Shown piece after piece: positions 32,098-42,599 of a stretch of DNA of 64,000 nt. A model generated the notes under the pieces. It was not told the DNA's origin. It was given only the letters and a program-made list of their open reading frames with translations, and searched no databases. Position numbers and translations under genes: made by a program. Within the stretch, counting starts at the first letter, position 1. Each line of letters starts with the position of its first letter. The stretch is from Adiantum capillus-veneris (lineage: Eukaryota; Streptophyta; Polypodiopsida; Polypodiales; Pteridaceae), in NCBI GenBank assembly GCA_014529385.2, contig CM043951.1, forward strand, positions 109,034,469 through 109,098,468. Direction: 5' to 3'.

Positions 32098-33720
32098 TGT
32101 AATGGAATTTGCCTATTCAATTTGAGAATAGCGGAATTTAATGAGAGTACTTTCAAGAAATGATTTTGTGAGCATAGCGGGTATACATAATTGAAGATAG
32201 CAACATAATCATAGCAATTAGTTAACTTGGCATAGACAATACTTTTGCAAGAGAGAGAGTTTAGAGAACATGACAACAATTGAGGACCGGATTTATGTGG
32301 AGCCGGTCCCCCCTCCAATAGGCATTTGTATTATGATTTCTCCCATAAAGAGAGACTTGTTACAATACAGTCTTTGTGTTCCTTGTGACCTAGGTGATGC
32401 CATGAAGATGGAAGGCTTCATGCACCACAAACATAACATAAACTTGAAGAAAGCTTTAACTATCCCAAGCCTCAGTCCCAAGACCTCAAACACCTTCGAA
32501 GGTGGAGAGAGCTAGCAGGGAATGAGGGTAGGGAAGAGGAAGAAGAAACATTTCGTAGGAGAAAGAATTAGTTCCTCACTTATCATACTCTTGTTGCTAG
32601 CATACATAATAGCATAGTAATGAAGAAGAAGGAGATGGCAAGCTTAAGCATTGAAGCATGGCTCTTGGTTGGATTTGCACTCCATAGCCAAGAGTGTTGG
32701 TGTAGGCTCTCCACCTCTACTTGCTTGGAGAGGGAGCTCTTGCACTTTGCATATCACACAATGAGAGTGCTTGTGAGTGTGTGTGGGTGAGTATACCCCC
32801 TAGGCACCCCCCTAGCTTGCTTGGGTCGACCCCCCCTTGTAGCTCATGCCTGAAGCTCATTGGACCCCTCCAGGCCTAGCCAATCACAAGCAGGAGCCAT
32901 TACAAGCAACATGGGTAGCCTTGGGACAAGTGTCCCCCTTTTCCCTTTGAGAGAGAGGACTTGATAAATGCTAAAACAATTAGATAATTCATGTAATTTA
33001 TCATTGGACCCCTTTGAAGCCTAGCCAATAGGCTTCAAGCAACACATGAAGATAACATGGGTAGGGGCCTGACATGTGTCCTTGCTGCCTCTTCAAGATG
33101 GGCTTCCCTTGTGTGTGTGAGTGGGTGTTCTCTCTCTAGGCCCTAGGAAAAGGGCTCGCCCCCCTCTTGTAGGAATGCTTTTGACTTTTAGGTGATCAAG
33201 CACCTTACTCACCAAGCATGACAAAGCACTTGAACTAGGGGGGGTTCCCACAAGCATCTCAGGCAAGCTTCTCAAGGCACCTCAAGTACTTTAATCATGC
33301 AGCAAGTCAAGCACCTCAAGCATGGAGCCAGTCAAGCACCTCAAGCATCTTAATCAAGCACCTCAAGCATGAAAAACACCTCAAGCATGACAAGCACCTC
33401 AAGCAGGACAAGCACCTCGAGCTTGGGCCGGGTTCCCACCTCAAGCTCAGCCCTAGCTTACTTAAGGTCAAAAGGACTTTTACACACATTTATTGGAGGT
33501 CTTCAATGAGCTAACCCTAAGGTCTTATGCTCCATTGGTTAGCCTTGCTCTTTGATAGACCATCTCCCTTTTGGGCCCCTTTACATTGGCCCCGTGTTGA
33601 GATAGATCTAAAATCACATACCTATATCTTAACACTTGTTCCCGTTTATTCTCCCACATTAAGTGATCAATTTAATATGAGAAAATCATTTGGGTTAGTT
33701 AGATATTAGATTTTATGACA
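32098..33720 (-). repeat. 5' LTR of element B
   Basis: It runs from TGTAATGGAATTTGCC to TTAGATTTTATGACA and differs from 24935-26547 at few positions. TGGCC follows at 33721-33725. Transcription of the element would start here, reading leftward. Confidence 0.94.
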
Positions 33721-33725
33721 TGGCC

Positions 33726-33888
33726 CCCCTTTTGGATCCCTATTTTCCCTCCTTTGGATCCCTACTGTGGCCGGTCTGCTAGCTTAACCAATATTCTAGC
33801 TTTTTCTCCCCTGGCACTTCCCCACATTAAATGATCAGTTTAATATGAGAAAATCATTTAGGAGAATTAGATATTGATTATTATGACA
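33726..33888 (-). repeat. 3' LTR of element A, inner part
   Basis: This continues the LTR interrupted at 24934 and matches 40620-40782 (TTTTGGATCCCTATTTTCCC, GGCCGGTCTGCTAGC), ending ATTATTATGACA. Together the two parts give about 591 bases, the length of the intact copy. Confidence 0.93.
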
Positions 33889-34244
33889 TTACCTCTCTCT
33901 TGAAATCATAGTCGTCCTCGACTATGGTGTAGAGAAGATAAAGCATATTCATGAGTCCTTTTCTTAGCGGGTAGAGGATCCCTATGTTACCCTACGACAT
34001 CATTCCACAATGGATGACTAGTCCATTTGGCGCTTGAGAGCCTCAGGCTGCCGCAAGCATGTCTACACATTAGTCTTATCAATCTTCCATAGTAGAGTGA
34101 CAAGCTCTACTTGGTGTTTGGGAGACGTCGTCTCCACAAACTTGATCTAAGCATGCATACTACTTCATTTTTGTGCACAATAAAGAAAAAGAGTCTTATA
34201 AGACAAAAAAAACTTTGTTCATTTTTAACATTTTGTACATTTGC
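33889..34244 (-). other. 3' untranslated region of element A with polypurine tract and hairpin
   Basis: The polypurine tract at 33889-33903 and the eight-base-arm hairpin at 33907-33926 match those of element B. The remainder is non-coding and similar to 26586-26855. Confidence 0.8.
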
Positions 34245-35723
34245 TTACTCATGGGAAGCATTGTAAGCATTGACAAGGTTTAGGTTATCCTTTAATTGTA
34301 TGCCTTGCATCCATCTAGCATCTTCAAAAGGATAATTCTTAAACTTAATAAGATATCGTCGGATAATCTTACCGCCTCTTAATACCTTGTCTTCATATCG
34401 GAGAATGAACTCGGGCTGCAGCACCTCCTCTTGGTCCTCGATCTCCGGTGGGTCTTCAATAGTTGGTTCTTGAGGTGGCTCTCCTTTGTAAGGCTTTAAT
34501 AGGCTCACATGGAATGAGCCAATGATTGGGCAACTTGAGTTGATAGGCCATCTCATTGATTGGCCTAAGAATCTGGAAGGGACCATAGTACCTTTTTGCT
34601 AGTTTAGCATAGTACTTTTGGTGGCCCGTAGGATTCTTGCCCGTCGTGTGCCTTAATCGAGCCTTGGGAAACTTTAACAAGACCCAATCATTTTCTTTAA
34701 AGGCTTGGGCTCTTCTGTGCTTGTCAGCAGCAGCCTTTTGCCTTTGCTGTGAGATAGAGATAGCATCCTTAATCTTTTGAAAAGATTCTTGTAGGTCTCG
34801 GCTATACTCATCTGCAGTGAAGATCTTCCCATGTACTTTAAGTAGCAAGGGACTTTTTGATCTTCCGTCAATTACTTCGAAAGGAGCTTTTCTCGTGGAA
34901 GTGTGTACAGTGTTATTGTAAGCATACTCCAGTACTTCTCCCATTGGGATCTTTGATCTACTTCCGTTACATAGGCTTTTAGTAGATCGAGAATGCTTAG
35001 GTTAGCTATTTCACTTTGGCCATCTATTTGTGGATGATAGGCCGAAGAGAAGTTTAGCCTTGTCCCTAAATTCTCAAAGAGACCCTTCTAGAAATTACTG
35101 GTCATTCTAGGACCTCTATCCGACACTATGGACATTGGCAAGCCATGGTACTTGAAAATTTGTGAAATGAAGAGGGTTGCCATTTGATGGGCTTTGATAG
35201 TCTTTTTGACAGGTATAAAATGAGCTTGTTTACTGAACCTGTCTACTATCGTCCATATTCCCGTATTCCCATGGATAGACTTAGGCAATCCAAAGATAAA
35301 ATCCATGGATATGCTCTCCCATGGTGAATTAGGGATTGACAAGGGTTGAAGCAATCCAAGTTGCTTCCCTCTATCAAAGATTCTTGTAGCATCCTTAATC
35401 TTTTGAAAAGATTCTTGTAGGTCTCGGCTATACTCATCTGCAGTGAAGATCTTCCCATGTACTTTAAGTAGCAAGGGACTTTTTGATCTTCCGTCAATTA
35501 CTTCGAAAGGTGCTTTTCCCGTGGAAGTGTGTACAGTGTTATTGTAAGCATACTCCACTAAGGGTAAGTACTTCTCCCATTGGGATCTTTGATCTACTTC
35601 CGTTACATAGGCTTTTAGTAGATCGAGAATGCTTAGGTTAGCTATTTCACTTTGGCCATCTATTTGTGGATGATAGGCCGAAGAGAAGTTTAGCCTTGTC
35701 CCTAAATTCTCAAAGAGACCCTT
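34245..35723 (-). pseudogene. Element A integrase C-terminal region, rearranged
   Basis: Frames at 34245-34586, 34456-34944 and 35088-35558 give the chromodomain-like end (RRYLIKFKNYPFEDARW), the GPFQIL domain and pieces of the core. The order is disturbed by the tandem duplication 34761-36014, a 10-base deletion near 34932 and a small deletion at about 34516. The result cannot encode a working integrase. Confidence 0.85.
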
Positions 35724-36014
35724 CTAGAAATTACTGGTCATTCTAGGATCTCTATCCGACACTATGGACATTGGCAAGCCATGGTACTTGAAAATTTGTG
35801 AAATGAAGAGGGTTGCCATTTGATGGGCTTTGATAGTCTTTTTGACAGGTATAAAATGAGCTTGTTTACTGAACCTGTCTACTATCGTCCATATTCCCGT
35901 ATTCCCATGGATAGACTTAGGCAATCCAAAGATAAAATCCATGGATATGCTCTCCCATGGTGAATTAGGGATTGACAAGGGTTGAAGCAATCCAAGTTGC
36001 TTCCCTCTATCAAA
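34761..36014. repeat. 626 bp tandem duplication inside integrase of element A
   Basis: The unit beginning TAGCATCCTTAATC and ending CCCTCTATCAAA occurs at 34761-35378 and 35387-36014, with eight extra bases between. The copies differ by a 10-base deletion and a few substitutions, so the event is recent. Both carry the same TAG at the FWKGL tryptophan, so the nonsense mutation came first. Element B has a single unit. Confidence 0.92.
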
Positions 36015-36992
36015 TTTTGTCTTTTGGCATACCACACATTTAGAAACATACTCTTGTATGTTCAGTTTCATGGTAGGCCAATAGAAATATGTTTCAATTC
36101 CCTTTAAGGTAGACTGAATCCCTCTATGCCCCACATAAGGTGGAGCATGAGATTCATACATTACTTTCTCACGTAGTGAGTTAGTAACGCATAGTCTATT
36201 ACCATAGAGAAGATAACCATCTTGTAAAGTAAATGGTTCTTCTTTCTTCCCTAATGCAAGGGCTGAAATCACATCTCTAAAATCGGGATCAATAGCGTAC
36301 TCATCTATCATTGAAGATAGATCATTGTGAGTGGCTATGGAAACCGCATTCACTCTCGGTCGTCTTGAGAGTGCATCAGCTACTTGATTATGAAAATGAA
36401 ATTGCGAAAGGAAATTTGCCCACCTCATTTGTTTGTCGGAGAGCTTGGTCTGCGTCATGAAGTACTTAAGACTTTGGTGATCCGTTCGCAGAATGAAAGG
36501 AGTCCCCAATAAATAGTGTTTCCATGAGTCTAAGGCATGTAGAACTGCAAGGAGTTCCTTATCATATATGCCTAGAGCTTGCTCAACAGGGTCGAGCCTT
36601 CGACTCTCATAGCCTATGGCGTGCCCTTCTTGGAGTAAAACAGCTCCAAGGCAATCACCACAAGCATCACATTGGACCTCAAATGATTTTGAGAGATCCG
36701 GTAGTGTAAGCACAGGTTGAGAGATAAGCTTTTCTTTAAACTTTTCGAAAGCATTGTTCTCCTTAGCAGAACATGTGTACCTAACGCTTTTCTTTGTTAG
36801 GTCATGTAATGGTCCCGCAATTTGTGAGAACTTTTCTATGAAGTGTCTATAGTATGCACACATACCTATAAAGCTTCTTAGTTCATGAAGATTCCTTGGT
36901 TTAGGCCATCCTTTTATTACCTCTAACTTTGATGGATCCATTTGGATGCCATCTTGAGAGATAATGTGACCTAAATACTGAATCTCTTGCAA
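35724..36992 (-). CDS. Element A reverse transcriptase end, RNase H and integrase core (partial)
   Basis: This frame of 422 codons runs from the reverse transcriptase thumb (IQYLGHIISQDG) through RNase H (VQCDACGD, YDKELLAV, RTDHQSL) and the integrase zinc region (YESHAPPYVGHRG, CVVCQ) to SMDFIFGLP and VSDRDPRM. It stops at TAG (35724-35726), where element B has tryptophan. A short in-frame deletion removes the stretch before HNQVADALSRR. Confidence 0.88.
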   Translation of the reverse strand: MQEIQYLGHIISQDGIQMDPSKLEVIKGWPKPRNLHELRSFIGMCAYYRHFIEKFSQIAGPLHDLTKKSVRYTCSAKENNAFEKFKEKLISQPVLTLPDLSKSFEVQCDACGDCLGAVLLQEGHAIGYESRRLDPVEQALGIYDKELLAVLHALDSWKHYLLGTPFILRTDHQSLKYFMTQTKLSDKQMRWANFLSQFHFHNQVADALSRRPRVNAVSIATHNDLSSMIDEYAIDPDFRDVISALALGKKEEPFTLQDGYLLYGNRLCVTNSLREKVMYESHAPPYVGHRGIQSTLKGIETYFYWPTMKLNIQEYVSKCVVCQKTKFDRGKQLGLLQPLSIPNSPWESISMDFIFGLPKSIHGNTGIWTIVDRFSKQAHFIPVKKTIKAHQMATLFISQIFKYHGLPMSIVSDRDPRMTSNF

Positions 36993-37026
36993 TAAAAATT
37001 CACTTTTCTTTCGATTAACATAAAGT

Positions 37027-37690
37027 TTATTCTCTCTTAAAACTTGAAATATTACCTGGAGGTGTTGCTTGTGTTCGTCTAGACTCTAATGAATTAGAGT
37101 AGATGATAATATCATCAAAGAACACTCCAGTGAAGGTTCGATGAGGCGTGAACAACTTCTCCATCAAGCGGTTGAATGTGGCTGGTGCATTGGTCAAGCC
37201 AAAAGGCATGACAATGTATTCGTAAAGACCAAATGTGGTGCGAAATGCGGTCTTTACAATGTCTTGATCAACTATCCTTATTTGATGATAGCCACTTTTT
37301 AGGTCAATCCTACTGAAGTAGGTCGATCCTTGTAGCTTATCAAATAGGTCTTCTACCCGTGGAACGGAAAACCTATTCTTGATAGTGATTCTATTTAGTG
37401 CTCTATAGTCGACACACATACGATATGTGCCGTCTTTCTTTGCACTAATAGCACAGGTGAGCAAAATGGAGATGAGCTAGGCCTAACCATGACCTTCTCA
37501 ACTAACTCATGCACTTGCCGCATAATCTCCTCTTGTTGAGCTTGAGAAACTCTATAAGGAGGTTTGTTAGGCAGTGAACTTCCTGGAAGTAGTTCAATTG
37601 CATGGTCATCATTACCTCGTTTAGGAGGTAGCTCACAAGGGATGTGGTCAATAAAAACATCTTGAAACCCCTTGAGAAAATTGGATAACT
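37027..37690 (-). pseudogene. Element A reverse transcriptase
   Basis: The open piece 37027-37464 contains [36 protein letters not shown] and FFDDIIIY. The start of the domain (37465-37690) is present in another frame. A small insertion near 37087 disturbs the end of the palm. Confidence 0.86.
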
Positions 37691-38974
37691 CTAATTCCTT
37701 TGGTTGCTTTTATTTTCTTTTGCTAAAGCATTAGGTTCATTTTGAGAATCTTTAACAAAAATCATGTACACGGAAATAGAGCTCTTTATTGACTTGTTGA
37801 AAGCTTGTGTATGTACAATGGGAATAGTGTTACCCATTTCCTTAACATCTATATACATGTCTTTTTCCCTGAACTTAAAAGAGATTCTCCTTTCAGGAAA
37901 CTTAACATCGGCAACCAGGCAGTCAAACCATGGTGCCCCTAGGATTACATCCTCATGCTTGAGAGGAGGGATAAAGAAGTCCTCTTTGTCCACATAGCCT
38001 TGGACATGAAGCCTCAATTTCCCGATTAAGGGAGTGACTGAAGCTTCTTGCCCCTTGAAGGCACTGTCTGCGGGTAGGACATCTCCCATCTCGAAGGATT
38101 GTATGCCTAGCTTGGTAGCCAACTCTATAGATATAAAATTGTGAGTAGAACTAGGGTCAAAGAGAATAAAAGCATCATGTTCTCTTACCTTTCCCCAAGC
38201 ATGGCATAGAGGAGATCCTTTGTGGTGAGTTTGGTGAGTCTCCTCCTCTTGGATTTCAACCAAGGAAGCTCTAGGAGGATCTTGGTGGTTGTTCTTTTGG
38301 GGACAAGCGCAGTACGCATGCCCTTGTTCGCCGCACTTGAAACACCGGTTATCCTTGCGATAACGCTCAAGCTCTTCAGGAGAGAGTTTGTTCTTACCTT
38401 TGTAAACTCCCTTCTCTTTAGCTTTGTTGGAGTTGTCCTTAGGAGACTTTTGGACATTGTCCTTCCCCTTAGGCTCATTGGAACCCTTGTTTTCCGTGGG
38501 CTTATTATTTCTTTTAGCCCCCATTTGGAAATTGATTCGAGAGGTCACCATAGTATGGTGTATTACCATCGATATGGTACGTGGCCTTTGGGAGTTGACA
38601 TACTCCACCATTTCTTCGGTTCAGCCCACACAAAATTGTTGCTTTTGCTCTCCAAAATCCAACTTTTTGAAGACAGTGGCTTTGAGTTGTAGGTCCCAAA
38701 ACTTGTCTACATATTTGTGGATGGATTCATAGGGAGAGAGCTTTAAGCTTCGCCATTCGGTGAGTACTTTGTCTTTGGCATTGGTGGCCAAAAACTGCTT
38801 CATAATGGAAGCTCTTAAAGCTTTCCATGTTCGTGGAGCTTCACCGTTGGCTTGTAGGCTAGACCACCATTGCCTGGCGGACTTTTGAAAGTGCATAGCT
38901 ACATGGCGTAGCTTAGAGGACTCCGTGAAGCCCTCATCTCCAAACGCCGCATCGAATTGCTGGATAAAGGCCAA
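37691..38974 (-). pseudogene. Element A gag C-terminal part and protease
   Basis: Two in-phase frames (38621-38974 and 37691-38611) are separated by a TGA where B has leucine. They contain the gag core (AFIQQFDAAFG, ARQWWSSL), the zinc knuckle CFKCGEQGHAYCAC with its C-X2-C-X4-H-X4-C spacing, and the protease motif FDPSSTHNFIS (DPS instead of DPG). The terminal piece shifts frame into pol. Confidence 0.86.
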
Positions 38975-39771
38975 GACTTTGTCCGTAGCACCAAAGGTAC
39001 CATCATAGGTAAGGAAAGAGATGCTCTTCTCTCCCTCTTTGAATTTCTGCAGCTTGGATGACCTCTTCCATGTGACATAGGATTTCCTATGGCCTCTTCT
39101 TTTTGATGGTTCAAAGGTTACACCATCACTTTCTTCAGAAGGTGAAGAATTTGAAGAAGGTGGAGAAGAGGGTGACCTCTTTCTCGCCTTTTTCTTGTCT
39201 TGATCTTCGTCGTCTTTACCATCACTTTCATAAGAGGAAGAGGATGAAGAAGATGGAGAACCTTTTTCTTCTCTTGCTTTTTATCATCCCTCTTTGAATT
39301 ATGGCGTGGAGAAGAGTGTGATGGTCTTCTCCGCTTTGGTGGTGATGGAGAGCGTTTAGCCCGCCGTCTTCGTGGAGCCATCTCCGTCGAGGTGGCGGGA
39401 GACTCACTTCTTTCTCGTTACTTCGGTGGAGGCTCTTGAGTTCTCCTTTGGGAAGGAGATGCATCATCAAGAAGTAAATTCTTGAGCCCTTCGTACGGAT
39501 TCTCTTCTTCTTCCCGAATCGGAGAGAGACCTCTTTTGGTAGTCTCACAAGGAGGCTTCCTAGGTGTTCTCTCGTCATGGTGATGAGCTTGGAGAATCCC
39601 GTGAGCACGGAGCTGCTGTTGCACTTCGCTTTGGAGAGATGGATTGCCCATGGCTTGTTGAAGCCTAGAAACAAGATAGTTAACAAGCATTGAAGCATCA
39701 TTAGTAGGTTGCTCATGAGCAAAATCAAAGTTATCAACATTAATTTCACTCTCTTTACTATTATCAGCCAT
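38975..39771 (-). pseudogene. Element A gag N-terminal part
   Basis: It starts MADNSKESEINV at 39771, like B. It runs 117 codons to a TAA at 39418, then continues in frame with the arginine-rich stretch (APRRRRAKRSPSPP) and loses frame in the serine-rich part. Confidence 0.85.
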
Positions 39772-40175
39772 TCTAACAACTTTTAGGCGTAAATTTTTTA
39801 GGTGTACTTTGGCACTTCAAGCCCTAGTTGCTACTCCTCTTTACCCCTTTAGAAAAAGCACTCAAGCTACTGTACCCGCGGCTCGAATACCATTAATTGC
39901 AAGGAATAGAAGAGAGGGTCTTTCGACACCAAAACAACACCGGCTCCTGTCAAGCTTCTAATAGCTCAATAGTGGTTAAGCCGTAGGCAAGCCCCGTAGG
40001 ACTCCACTATTAAGACCATAGCTCTCGACGGTGATGCCCCGCTAACTGCACGAAGGCAGGCGCACTGCAAGGCTGAAAAATCCCTATTCTACTTACTCAC
40101 AGGAAATTAATAATACCAACCATTTATAGCTAGCTTGAGGACCTCCCTTCTTGAGCAAGAAAAGAGAAACCTTGT
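39772..40175 (-). other. Untranslated leader of element A
   Basis: Non-coding. It contains ACTCCACTATTAAGACC, which has a counterpart in the leader of B, and ends at the primer site. Confidence 0.7.
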
Positions 40176-40187
40176 GCTCTGATACCA
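40176..40187 (-). promoter_or_regulatory. Initiator tRNA-Met primer site (element A)
   Basis: The minus strand reads TGGTATCAGAGC, one base from the LTR end. Confidence 0.95.
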
Positions 40188-40188
40188 A

Positions 40189-40782
40189 TGTAACATTTAA
40201 TGGCCTAAAAACTTGTGTGTAGCGGAAATTAGCATGAACATAGTGGGCATTTCATTAGAATAGATTCCTAATGAGAATTACAAGAGTGCTTGGGTGGAGA
40301 GAGCAACAAAAAGCATAACACCTTGTGGGCATCTGGCCTAGGGAGCTGACATGTGTTCCTCATTCCCTTTGTGTAAAGGGAGCTTGTGTGTGTGTGTGTG
40401 TGTGTGTGGCTTTCTCTCTCATCCCCTAGAAGAAAGGCTCGCTCCCCTCCCATGTAGGGATATGCAAAGACTTTTTTTACACGCACAAAGCATCCAATTC
40501 CCCTAGGGTTGACCTTTGGACATAACCTTTGAATTTTGGAACCTTAGCATTTTGGAAGTCTTAATGGGCTGAACCTTCTTTTTGGCCCATTGTTGCACAT
40601 GGCTCTTTTGCAGATGGTCCCCCTTTTGGATCCCTATTTTCCCTCCTTTGGATCCCTACTGTGGCCGGTCTGCTAGCTTAACCAATATTCAATCTTTTTC
40701 TCCCCTGGCACTTGCCCACATTATATGATCAGTTTAATATGAGAAAATCATTTAGGAGAATTAGATATTGATTATTATGACA
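40189..40782 (-). repeat. 5' LTR of element A
   Basis: An intact 594 bp LTR from TGTAACATTTAATGG to ATTATTATGACA. It includes a GT microsatellite at 40387-40408 that is longer than in the partner LTR. TGGAA follows at 40783. Confidence 0.95.
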
Positions 40783-41140
40783 TGGAAAATCCATAATGCT
40801 TTTCACACGAGCCTTCTACGACCTTTCGTTGGCGAACCTCCTGTAGAATCGGTTGTAGAAGATCTTCTTGAGGTAGATGAAACTGAAGAAATACTTCTTC
40901 CAGAACGGATCATTCATCATGAGGATCGCCAACTAAAGTTTTGAATTATTCATGGTAAGTACTTAGTAAAGTTTCAGAATTACTCCCCACCAAATGCTTA
41001 GTGGATGACATAATCAAAATTGTAAGATTTTGCAGACATCCTGCATAAGTATTCTCAATGGATGACTGAATCCGATTTGCAAGATTTTGCAGACATCTTG
41101 GATCAGTATCATAAAGCTTTACACTTGAGGACAACTGTTT
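40783..41140 (+). pseudogene. Element C integrase C-terminal part, second half
   Basis: The reading resumes in frame with IHNAFHTSLLRPFVGEPP, then EEILLPERIIHHEDRQL and KYLVKFQNYSPPNA, a chromodomain-like end. A partial tandem duplication (41002-41108) repeats the WMT ... DFADIL segment. It ends near DQYHKALHLRTTV. Confidence 0.82.
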
Positions 41141-41694
41141 AGAACCCAAACGATGTAATATTTTTAGCGACGGCTACAGATAAATGAAAATGATTTATAT
41201 GCACACAAAATGAATATCTGAATTTATGAATTTTATTGGTACCAGTTAGTTATGAACGGATAATTTTTCCGGTGCAATGTACCATCTAGAAACTTATCCG
41301 AGTCTAGATAGTAAGATTAGTAGAATAGTAGCCGCACGGACGTAGTGCAGAATAGTTCAAAACAAGCACATGAATAAGTGGTGTCCCCAGTTCGCTAAGA
41401 AAAGCTATATTTAATAGTTTTGCGGTGGCAGCCCACGAAGTGGCCAACCGGGCACAGTGGAAATACGACCCGACGAGAGCTGGCAGAATGAGTCAGAAGA
41501 GATATAAAATCGGTCGGGTTAATAATGCTTCAGATTGGCCAAAAAACAGGGATTTAATGCATGTTTTTCAGTGGAAAGGTTAAAAACCTTATAAACTCAG
41601 TGGCCAGTCAGTTTGAACGCAACCAAAATTACTAAACATTAAAAAAACTCAGCTATAGTGTGGGAAAATATGGAAGGCCAGCGTAGAAATTTTA
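41141..41694. other. No gene recognised
   Basis: AT-rich sequence after element C. There is no open frame with a motif and no clear element end. It may include the untranslated end of C. Confidence 0.4.
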
Positions 41695-41833
41695 CTCTCT
41701 CTCTCTCATGCAGCGCCAGATGGTCGAAATCTCCCGCAAGGTTATAAAGAACAGCTAGTGCTACCTTTTGGGACTATTTTGCAACAGTTTCCATTCACGC
41801 ACAAAGTCTCCTCTCTCAGTCCTCAGTTCAGCC

Positions 41834-41877
<44 letters not shown>

Positions 41878-42390
41878 GATTCTCTCGTTCTGGTGTCCGT
41901 GAAGGCTGTGCACCGCCGCACAAGTAGAGTGCATCCATAGGAGCTTGTGTGCATCTCTACGGGGAATTGTCGTACTCAGACAAGCGCAGAACCGGTTGGC
42001 CACGAAAATTTGTGCACTCAGCCAAGGAGAACTTGTGTGGGCATCCCCTACGCGAGTACATACCAGCAGAAGCAGCTTCCACACATAAATTCTCAGTACG
42101 AAGCTTACTGAGCCGTTCACGGCTATAGGTATGAAAAATTTCAGCCAATAGGCTTACGAAACCATGCATCTTTATGTATCATATAAATATTCGGGACATT
42201 AACAATGAAATTCTGTTTCGGGTTCACGTGCTTGTAAAAATTTAGAAAATTAATGAAAATCTCCTTCAGGGGAGGGACCAGCCCATCTTCTGGACCCTAG
42301 TGCTGTGTCGATTTTCTGCATTGTTTTCTCAATTTTGTATCATGCAGTCCTAATTTAAAGTTGTAAGAACACGCTTCCGTTTCTGTGACA
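41695..42390. repeat. Repeat S plus R, copy 2
   Basis: 41709-42092 matches repeat S copy 1 (10928-11393). 42216-42390 matches R copy 1 (about 411-573 plus 9312-9323) and ends TTCTGTGACA. S and R are contiguous here, so they are probably parts of one LTR-like unit. CT tracts at 41695-41708 and 41837-41874 are far shorter than in copy 1. The R part is a related site without the Tat element. Confidence 0.68.
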
Positions 42391-42599
42391 ACGGTTTACC
42401 ATGCTCGTCGTTCTCCCTACAACAATCTCAACTATTTATTACGATGGCATCCCGACACCACCGAAGATCTTGACTCAACATAGCCTAGGGTGCAACCGTA
42501 AGATGAGGCATATGCTTCCAATGTTGTAAGGAATGATTGATAGACGAAAGTTCTCATCATACCTTGAATAATTCTGTTTTGCATTGTTTAATTTTCTAC
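42391..42599. other. No gene recognised
   Basis: Short non-coding stretch between repeat R and the gypsy fragment. Confidence 0.4.

Larger units (their letters stand above)
24935..33720 (-). mobile_element. Ty3/gypsy element B (chromovirus type), nearly intact
   Basis: An 8.8 kb element has LTRs of 1613 and 1623 bp that differ at few positions, TGGCC target duplications (24930-24934 and 33721-33725), an initiator-Met primer site and three long frames covering all of gag-pol. Only two one-base shifts (near 29735 and 28285) separate the frames. It inserted into the LTR of its relative A in the same orientation. It is the youngest insertion in the nest and the best model for the family. Confidence 0.95.
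24507..40782 (-). mobile_element. Ty3/gypsy element A (chromovirus type), split by element B
   Basis: The outer limits TGTAACATTTAATGG (24507) and ATTATTATGACA (40782) are flanked by TGGAA on both sides. The right LTR (40189-40782) is the 5' LTR, next to an initiator-Met primer site. The left LTR is cut by element B into 24507-24934 and 33726-33888. Without B the element is about 7.5 kb. Its gag-pol has several frameshifts and a 626 bp tandem duplication in integrase. Its two LTRs are very similar, so it inserted not long ago. Confidence 0.95.
22280..41140 (+). mobile_element. Old Ty3/gypsy element C, split by elements A and B and a MITE
   Basis: Gypsy parts on the plus strand occur in order: zinc knuckle, protease, start of reverse transcriptase, RNase H, integrase tail. 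The integrase tail is cut at 24506 and resumes at 40783 after 16.3 kb of nested elements. TGGAA at 24502-24506 and 40783-40787 is the duplicated target. Removing one copy joins the two halves in the same reading frame. C also carries a 370 bp MITE and a large internal deletion. No LTR for C was identified. Confidence 0.85.

Noticed and set aside
24507-33720. CRISPR-like array
   Set aside because: The repeated CTCAAGCA words in the LTR have irregular spacing and diverged units, and the sequence is eukaryotic.
38222-38732. Plus-strand hydrophobic frames of about 100-156 codons
   Set aside because: They are antisense to element A gag, and the hydrophobicity results from reading lysine-rich codons backwards.
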